From contig LODT01000031.1 in assembly GCA_001606155.1 (NCBI GenBank), positions 310,001-374,000 of the forward strand: DNA of 64,000 bases. The letters are read 5' to 3'. Shown here in pieces: positions 57,324 through 64,000 of the stretch. A program made the translations under genes and the position numbers. This stretch comes from Tieghemostelium lacteum (Eukaryota; Evosea; Eumycetozoa; Dictyosteliales; Raperosteliaceae). The notes beneath the pieces are model-generated. The model made no database searches and was not told the DNA's origin. It saw only the letters and a list, made by a program, of their open reading frames with translations. How positions within the stretch are numbered: the first letter of the stretch is position 1; each line of letters opens with the position of its first letter.

Positions 57324-59501
57324 TTATATCTCCTTTTCAGATTTATCAATGGCATCTAGTTCAAATTCTTTTTCGTTAGAAATGAGTGGTATACTGTTGG
57401 TTACAAAATGAATAATGGAGCTGGAATCTCTAGATCTATTATATGCAATGGGATTTTCGATATCATTGGCAATGAACAATGCTATAAATGGATAACCATC
57501 TACTTGTGCTTTAATTACATTTGGAAGTGAGTTTTCATTGATATTGTAATCAAAAATCTGTAGATCATTTTGAGTGTAGAGTTCATATAGTTTCTTGGAT
57601 GCAGTTTCAAAGTAAATATCCATAGTCTTTGAGAACCCACACCAATTGGCATTGAAATAAATTAGTGAATTCTTATTGGATTTCATAATTTTCTCATTGA
57701 ATTCCTTTGAGATTAAGGTTTGTATAGGTTGTGAAAGTGTCTGGCTACTGGATGTATTGGAAGGTGCTGAATATTGGAATGCCTGTAAACTACCATCCAA
57801 ATACTTTTCAATAAATTCTTTTAGATTATCTTTAGTTACTGGTCTTGATTGATCATAGATATAGTGATTTTCATTTTTAATATCAATGATTGCTATGGGT
57901 GATGAAGTAGTTTCAAGAGTTGGTTGTATTCCAAGTCTCATTTTAAAGTCTCTGTAAGTCAGTCCATCAATAAAAAAGAATTTCATTCTGTTTTGGTATT
58001 CACTAGCTACCATATCCACTTGCAACAGGTCTGGTGACACAGGTTTATAGGGAACAGTTGTAGAAGTTGCATATTCCTGTACATTAATAAAAATGACCAA
58101 TGATGGTTTTTCGTCACTGGTCATTCTATTTAGGTTTTCAGGTGTCAATTCATTTACCAATGGTTGATAGTTCTCCATTAACCATCTAAGAATATAAGAT
58201 ACCTTGAGTGTGCTTCGGTACACATGAACATTCTCGCCTAATTGAGGTTTAATCAATACCAATGATGTATGACGTACTTTTGAAGGAAGTTCCAAATACT
58301 TTTCAAATTTATCAGTATCAATGCTGTGTTGTGGTGAAATAAGAGCAATAGGCATCTTATTGGGAGGTAATTTAGATTGAACTTTTAGAAAATATTGATA
58401 TTCAGATGAATGTTCATAGTGTGGATGTGTAAATACACCAATTATACCATAGGGTACTATAGTTCTAAACAACTCCAAGTCTTTTGTAGTGTTGATCATA
58501 GTTACCATCGGCAGAGTGTTTCTTCGTAGAAATGTCACTTGTGCATCTGGATAAGATCCACCACGAGGGAATATACTACCAGCACCTTTGTTTCTAAATA
58601 ATTGAATAACTGGATTTCCACCAATAGATTGCTTATCACGAATAGATGTGTGTTCATAGCAATTCAATTGTGTGAACAGTACTGGTGCAGAGTCTGTGAA
58701 ATTATATAATTTTCTAGTCTCTCTAAATTCCTCCATCAGAGACTGACTTCTTCCACACCATGGTGCATAAAATAGTGTGTAGACATACTCATTCTCTGCC
58801 AAAACTCTATCAAAATTTAAACTATTCAATTCAATTACCTTGGTGTAATCTACTACATATTCAGAGCCCTCAGGCCATTTCTTTTCCTCTGGAACTACAA
58901 CAGTTGGACTACCAGCTGTATCGCTAGTACTACCTTCTGGTACTGGTTCCTGAACAGTTTCCTTTACCTCCTGTTCCTCTTTTTCTTTCTCAGTTTCCTC
59001 TACTTTAACTTGATCGCTACTAGATGTAGTTTGTTTTGGGTTTTTCTTCTTCTTTTTTGATAGTCTGTCTTGTGTATTGGAGTTTATAACCTGAAATTGA
59101 TCCAACATTGACAAAGGGTCATGTTCAAGTACTATCTTATGTTCAAGATCCTGTTGTTTTTGTATTGGGTTTTCATTTAGATCTATAATGTTTGATGGCT
59201 GTAGTACAATAGTTTGCTCACCAGCTAAATCTACTGTAATATCTTTTTCAACCAAAAGTTGGCTAATTTGGTCAGCGTCTATATTTTTATCAAATGTACC
59301 ATCTTTAGATTTCTTTTTTAGCAAATTTACAATCTTTTCAATGTTATCTTGTGACAATTGTAGTTCCTTTAGATTACTTCCAATATCTTTAATATTATCT
59401 GTTTTTTCACTAATAACCATTTTGTGATTGACTTCACATTTTCCAATACATATAAATAATAGTAACAACAATAATAAAATCAAAACTGACTTTGATTTCA
59501 T
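57324..59501 (-). CDS. ER thioredoxin-domain protein with single-Cys active sites
   Basis: A single exon of 725 residues. The N-terminal signal peptide (VLILLLLLLLFICIGKC) is followed by a charged low-complexity region. The first thioredoxin domain (about 230-340) has the active site FYAPWCGRSQS. Two or three thioredoxin-like domains without the active site follow (about 340-600). A last one at about 610-710 has FNANWCGFSKT. Both active sites have CxxS in place of CxxC: CGRS and CGFS. Single-Cys sites of this type (ERp44 has CRFS) trap clients through mixed disulphides rather than oxidising them. The C terminus (KSEKEI) is not a classical KDEL signal. The identification as PDI/ERp44-like is by fold; the exact ortholog is unknown. 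Confidence 0.8.
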   Translation of the reverse strand: MKSKSVLILLLLLLLFICIGKCEVNHKMVISEKTDNIKDIGSNLKELQLSQDNIEKIVNLLKKKSKDGTFDKNIDADQISQLLVEKDITVDLAGEQTIVLQPSNIIDLNENPIQKQQDLEHKIVLEHDPLSMLDQFQVINSNTQDRLSKKKKKNPKQTTSSSDQVKVEETEKEKEEQEVKETVQEPVPEGSTSDTAGSPTVVVPEEKKWPEGSEYVVDYTKVIELNSLNFDRVLAENEYVYTLFYAPWCGRSQSLMEEFRETRKLYNFTDSAPVLFTQLNCYEHTSIRDKQSIGGNPVIQLFRNKGAGSIFPRGGSYPDAQVTFLRRNTLPMVTMINTTKDLELFRTIVPYGIIGVFTHPHYEHSSEYQYFLKVQSKLPPNKMPIALISPQHSIDTDKFEKYLELPSKVRHTSLVLIKPQLGENVHVYRSTLKVSYILRWLMENYQPLVNELTPENLNRMTSDEKPSLVIFINVQEYATSTTVPYKPVSPDLLQVDMVASEYQNRMKFFFIDGLTYRDFKMRLGIQPTLETTSSPIAIIDIKNENHYIYDQSRPVTKDNLKEFIEKYLDGSLQAFQYSAPSNTSSSQTLSQPIQTLISKEFNEKIMKSNKNSLIYFNANWCGFSKTMDIYFETASKKLYELYTQNDLQIFDYNINENSLPNVIKAQVDGYPFIALFIANDIENPIAYNRSRDSSSIIHFVTNSIPLISNEKEFELDAIDKSEKEI

Positions 59502-60521
<1,020 letters not shown>

Positions 60522-60783
60522 AGTGGATAGTAGTTGGTTTTTTAAACAACAGAATAAAAAGAGTAGATCTATTACTCAGTCTATAAATATAAACAAAGTG
60601 TATTATAGGTTTATAATTTTTATTTTCAAAAGCAAATTTAAAATAATAATATCTCTTTTATTTTTATTTTTTCTTTATTATTTCATTTCATTTCTATGAT
60701 TTTTATTTGATTATTCATTGTTGCGAATTTAAATTCTCAAAATCATTATTTTTATAAAAAAAAACGAACGAGTAATATAAATA

Positions 60784-62607
60784 ATGGTACTTTTAGAAGT
60801 TAGAGTACCAAAGAAACATGTACCAGAGAAATTTGATAAATATATAGCCGGTACTAAATTGAATATCGTTGGTGTTGAAGACTCTATAAAATTGACTAGA
60901 TCTAGTGTTAATAAATTATACACTCAAAATGCAGTTAAGATTAATGGTCAATTATTAAAAGAGAGAAAAACAAAAGTAAAAGGTGATGATTTAGTTCAGA
61001 TTACTATTGAGAATTTGGAATCATTTTTAAGTGGTAAATCACAACCATCACAATCCAATCAAGAACTGGTTGGTAATAGTGATGTTAAATTAAATGTACT
61101 GTTCCAAGATGAACATTTACTTGTAGTGAATAAAGATGCTGGAATGTTAGTTCATCCTGCAAATTTAAAAGAGTCATCTGTTGTATTGGACCAAAAGAAT
61201 CAAAATGCAACCTTGGTAAATGGTTTGATATCTTTAGTTGGAAGAGAAAATCTCTCGGATTTAGCTGGGTTAGATAGACTTGGTATTGTTCATAGATTGG
61301 ATAAAGATACCAGTGGTTTAATGATCATTGCAAAGAATAATCAAGCTCATCAATCCCTTCAAAATCTATTTGAGTCCCATACAAAGTCTATGATTGACCT
61401 TGTCAGTAAGGTTGTAGATGGTTCCGATCCAATCACCAAAACACAAGCACTTTTGACAAAATTCTCAAAATTAAAAGTCAATAATACAATTCAAAAGAGA
61501 TACTATTGTATGGTTATTGGTAAACCTAAATATGATCATGGTATCATTACTAAACCAATTAAAAGACATCCAATGGACAAGAATAAAATGATTATAGATG
61601 AAAAGAATGGGAAAGAATCAATCACTGAATATCGTCTAATTAAAACTTGGACTCGTGTAGAAATTGATATCTATGACCAACCAAAAGACAACAAATCCAA
61701 AGATGAATCTGAAGACGAATCATCAGAAGACGAATACAACTACATCATCTCAAAAATGAAAAAACAAACCACTTTCACCCCCAACAAAAGTCAAAAAAAA
61801 CCCACTTCAAAATTCCTCTCCATTGAAAGTGATGAAGATGAAGAAGATGATGAAGATGAAGAAGAAGAGGAAGAAGAAAGTGATGAAGAAAGTGAAGAAG
61901 AATATGACAGCGAGGATGAAGATGATGAAAGTGAAGATAACGAAGAAGATGACTATGAAGAAAAAGAAGAGGATAACAGAGATAAATTAAAGACTAAAAA
62001 GAGTGGTCCAATGACATTTTCATTGGTAGAGATTACACTTCATACAGGTAGAACACATCAAATTAGAGTTCACATGTCAAGTGAAGGTTGCGCAATTGTT
62101 GGTGATCCAATATATTCAAGTAAATTTAATCCATTTTTTACATCACATTTATTACTGTCCGCTATGAATATTCAGTTTAGTCATCCAGTTGATAAATCAA
62201 AACAGGAATTCTCAATTGGTTTTCCAAAACATTTTAAAGAGTTTATTGATGTTCTTGACAGAGAATCACAACAACAATCACCCAATTCCACACAAAGACA
62301 TATTAATACATCATCATTTACTATTCAATCTATGGAATATCTCAGTAACCCTGTTACTAACACTGCATCTCCTACACCATCTCCCATTAAACCAGCAGCT
62401 GTTCTTTCAAAACCTCAACCTAAACCATCATCCAATGTAAATAGTTCTAAAAAAGTATCTACTGAAAAATCAAACAACAACAACAACAAAAATCAAACAA
62501 CAACAACTAATAACAATACAAATAATAAGAAAAAACAGTCATCTGCAATGGATAAAGAAGCTGAATTTGATCAAATGTTTTTCTCAAGTTCTGCAAAAAA
62601 AAGATAA
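60784..62607 (+). CDS. RluA/RluD-family pseudouridine synthase with acidic insert
   Basis: A single exon of 607 residues. An S4-like RNA-binding N terminus (TRSSVNKLYTQNAVKINGQL) precedes the catalytic domain: VLFQDEHLLVVNKDAGMLVH, LDRLGIVHRLDKDTSGLMII with the catalytic Asp of HRLDKDTSG, KRYYCMVIGKP, and HTGRTHQIRVHM, GDPIYSS. Between the last two blocks sits an insert of about 120 residues, very rich in Asp/Glu (61830-61975). The C terminus is a Pro/Ser/Asn/Lys-rich extension. The family isomerises uridines in rRNA or organellar RNA. Bacterial RluD acts on 23S rRNA; a mitochondrial or cytosolic target here is not resolved, as no clear targeting signal is seen. Confidence 0.88.
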   Translation: MVLLEVRVPKKHVPEKFDKYIAGTKLNIVGVEDSIKLTRSSVNKLYTQNAVKINGQLLKERKTKVKGDDLVQITIENLESFLSGKSQPSQSNQELVGNSDVKLNVLFQDEHLLVVNKDAGMLVHPANLKESSVVLDQKNQNATLVNGLISLVGRENLSDLAGLDRLGIVHRLDKDTSGLMIIAKNNQAHQSLQNLFESHTKSMIDLVSKVVDGSDPITKTQALLTKFSKLKVNNTIQKRYYCMVIGKPKYDHGIITKPIKRHPMDKNKMIIDEKNGKESITEYRLIKTWTRVEIDIYDQPKDNKSKDESEDESSEDEYNYIISKMKKQTTFTPNKSQKKPTSKFLSIESDEDEEDDEDEEEEEEESDEESEEEYDSEDEDDESEDNEEDDYEEKEEDNRDKLKTKKSGPMTFSLVEITLHTGRTHQIRVHMSSEGCAIVGDPIYSSKFNPFFTSHLLLSAMNIQFSHPVDKSKQEFSIGFPKHFKEFIDVLDRESQQQSPNSTQRHINTSSFTIQSMEYLSNPVTNTASPTPSPIKPAAVLSKPQPKPSSNVNSSKKVSTEKSNNNNNKNQTTTTNNNTNNKKKQSSAMDKEAEFDQMFFSSSAKKR

Positions 62608-63104
62608 AAATTCGAATCGATTTTACACTTACGCAATTCGAGGGGTATTTTGTTTGATTTTCACAAAAATTCATTGAATTTGTATGGAATTTGTAAATCA
62701 TTTAATTTATTTTTTTTTTTTAATTTAAAAATTTTTTTTAAATTATCACAACAACAAAAAGAGAGTTATATTTAAATACCCCTATACACACCAGACAATA
62801 ACAAATTTGTGTTTATTTAATTTTGTTTAATTTTTTTATATTTTTTATTTGTAATAAATCTCTACTAGATCTTTTTATTGGTTTGTTTATTTTACCTATT
62901 TTCCCTGTCTATCAAATAGAAGAACAAGTAGGAAATAATATCTATTTATTCACCTTCTATATTCCCCATTTTAAAAAACAAGTTGAACACCAAAATATTC
63001 AATTTGTGTATTACTGTATACTAAAATATATTTTTATATATTTATTTTTATTATTTTTACTGTACAAATTTATTTTAAAACTTATTTATATAAATATATT
63101 ATAA
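62608..63104. other. AT-rich intergenic region, no feature seen
   Basis: This 497-bp spacer lies between the RluD-type gene and the kinase gene. Open frames here (such as 62823-63104) are Phe/Ile/Tyr-rich AT noise running into the kinase start. Poly-T and poly-A runs at 62707-62760 may be the promoter's edge. No RNA gene was recognised. Confidence 0.35.
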
Positions 63105-64000
63105 ATGGATATCATAGATTGTGATAATTTAGTTATAGAGGAAAATGAATTTTCTAGTGGTTCATTTTCCAAAGTTTATAAAGGATGCTATTTTGGAAAC
63201 CCTGTTTGTGTTAAAGTAATCAAAAAAGAGGCAGTTATAGATAAAGAGATGTTAAAATTTATAGATTCGGAAATCAATATTTTAAGGTAATGTTTTATGT
63301 AGATTAGGAAGTTAAATTGTATTTTACTAATTGTAAATTAAACAGAGATCTATTATATCAACCACATAAAAATATTATAAAGTTTATAGGAATTGGAGAG
63401 AAAGAGTCTTTATTGTTTTTAGTTACAGAGTTGATAAATGGAGGTGATTTGGGTACTGCTTTAATGAATAAATCAATTCCCATGTCTTGGAATCTAAGAA
63501 TTAAAATTGCAAGAGATATAGCAGAAGGAATGGCACATTTACATAGTAAAAATATAATGCATAGAGATTTAAAGTCAAATAATTTGTTAGTAGGAAAACA
63601 TTGGAATATAAAAAGTATGTACTAATAAGTCAATTTTCAAATAATGGCAATTTTACAAATATTAATTGAAATTTAAATTTATTATAAAATTAGTTTGTGA
63701 TTTTGGATTTGCTAAAGAATTACAGAATCCATTGACAAATACAATATGCGGATCAGAGAATTTTATGGGACCTGAAGTAATTTTGGGTATAAAGTACGGC
63801 ATTGCAGCTGATATTTATAGTTATGGTATGGTTTTAATTGAACTTATAACCAGACAGGATATTGAGGAACGGTTACCTCAGAATAGTTTTGATTTGGATT
63901 ATGAAGAGTTAGAAAAGAAAATTCCAAAAGATTGTCCAAGAGATTTTTATGAATTGGTACTCAAATGCACTAGTTATTATGCTAAAGACAGACCAACATT
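63105..64000 (+). CDS. Tyrosine-kinase-like (TKL) protein kinase, 5' part
   Basis: Exons 63105..63286, 63346..63614 and 63694..64000 (open at the window end) join in phases 2 and 1. The kinase starts at once: glycine loop SSGSFSKVYKG, ATP lysine in VCVKVIKK, NIIKFIG, LVTELINGGDLGTAL, catalytic loop HRDLKSNNLL, DFG, and the activation segment ending FMGPEV (GPE in place of APE). IYSYGMVLIELITRQDIEE, KDRPTF follow. This is the layout of the large dictyostelid TKL family of Ser/Thr kinases. The catalytic residues are all present, so activity is expected. The rest of the C-lobe lies beyond the window. Confidence 0.9.

Noticed and set aside
62823-63104. 93-codon open frame ahead of the kinase gene
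   Set aside because: Phe/Ile/Tyr-rich composition is typical of translated AT-rich spacer, and it ends exactly before the kinase ATG with no homology.

Overview
The window is nuclear DNA from a social amoeba (dictyostelid). The signs are: very AT-rich intergenic DNA; short introns of about 50-180 nt with GTATGT/GTAAGT donors and TAG acceptors; Asn, Gln and Ser homopolymers inside proteins; tightly packed genes on both strands; and proteins that align from memory to Dictyostelium and other amoebozoan families. Coding DNA is less AT-rich than in D. discoideum, and the orphan family at 52243-54489 is the kind seen in Cavenderia/Heterostelium-type species. The species assignment is an inference. 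No virus-derived, retroelement or CRISPR sequence was recognised.

Layout. 1-2564: 3' part of a C2/MUN (Unc13/BAIAP3-like) gene. 2690-2881: a tiny RZ-type zinc finger protein. 2965-6689: divergent HGH1 (eEF2 chaperone) and GFAT (hexosamine synthesis). 6825-9630: SR140/U2SURP splicing factor. 10800-13120: ribosomal protein L19 and a bacterial-type ROK sugar kinase. 14527-16876: an Asn-rich zinc finger protein and a short-chain dehydrogenase. 16950-24383: the TFIIIC large subunit, divergent from an LRR-WD40 protein. 24461-30596: a tandemly duplicated block of two ankyrin-containing genes in which each duplicate unit kept a different gene and lost the other. 30720-31079: a three-exon gene for mitochondrial ribosomal protein mL41, with exons so short that it is easily missed. 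31219-35634: a PH-domain protein and a cyclopropane-fatty-acid-synthase-like methyltransferase. 36923-45677: a RapGAP and the ZFC3H1-like zinc finger protein. 46092-51950: polyubiquitin (with an apparent +1 shift in unit 2), EMC10, RAB3GAP1 and proteasome alpha-2. 52243-59501: a dictyostelid orphan family member, NUS1, RUVBL2 (reptin) and a PDI-like protein with single-cysteine active sites. 60044-64000: ubiquitin-L40, an RluD-type pseudouridine synthase and the start of a TKL-type kinase.

Most genes are conserved housekeeping genes: splicing, Pol III transcription, translation, the ubiquitin-proteasome system, ER biogenesis and dolichol synthesis, and small-GTPase control. There is no operon logic; neighbours share promoters or converge. 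Exon joins were worked out by hand from reading frame and splice consensus, and total coding lengths were checked to be multiples of three. The most unusual items are the duplicated block with reciprocal gene decay and a 20-bp micro-inversion, the stand-alone RZ finger, the GFAT with its catalytic cysteine buried behind 35 residues, the polyubiquitin frameshift, and several hairpin-bearing intergenic segments that could be unannotated RNAs.
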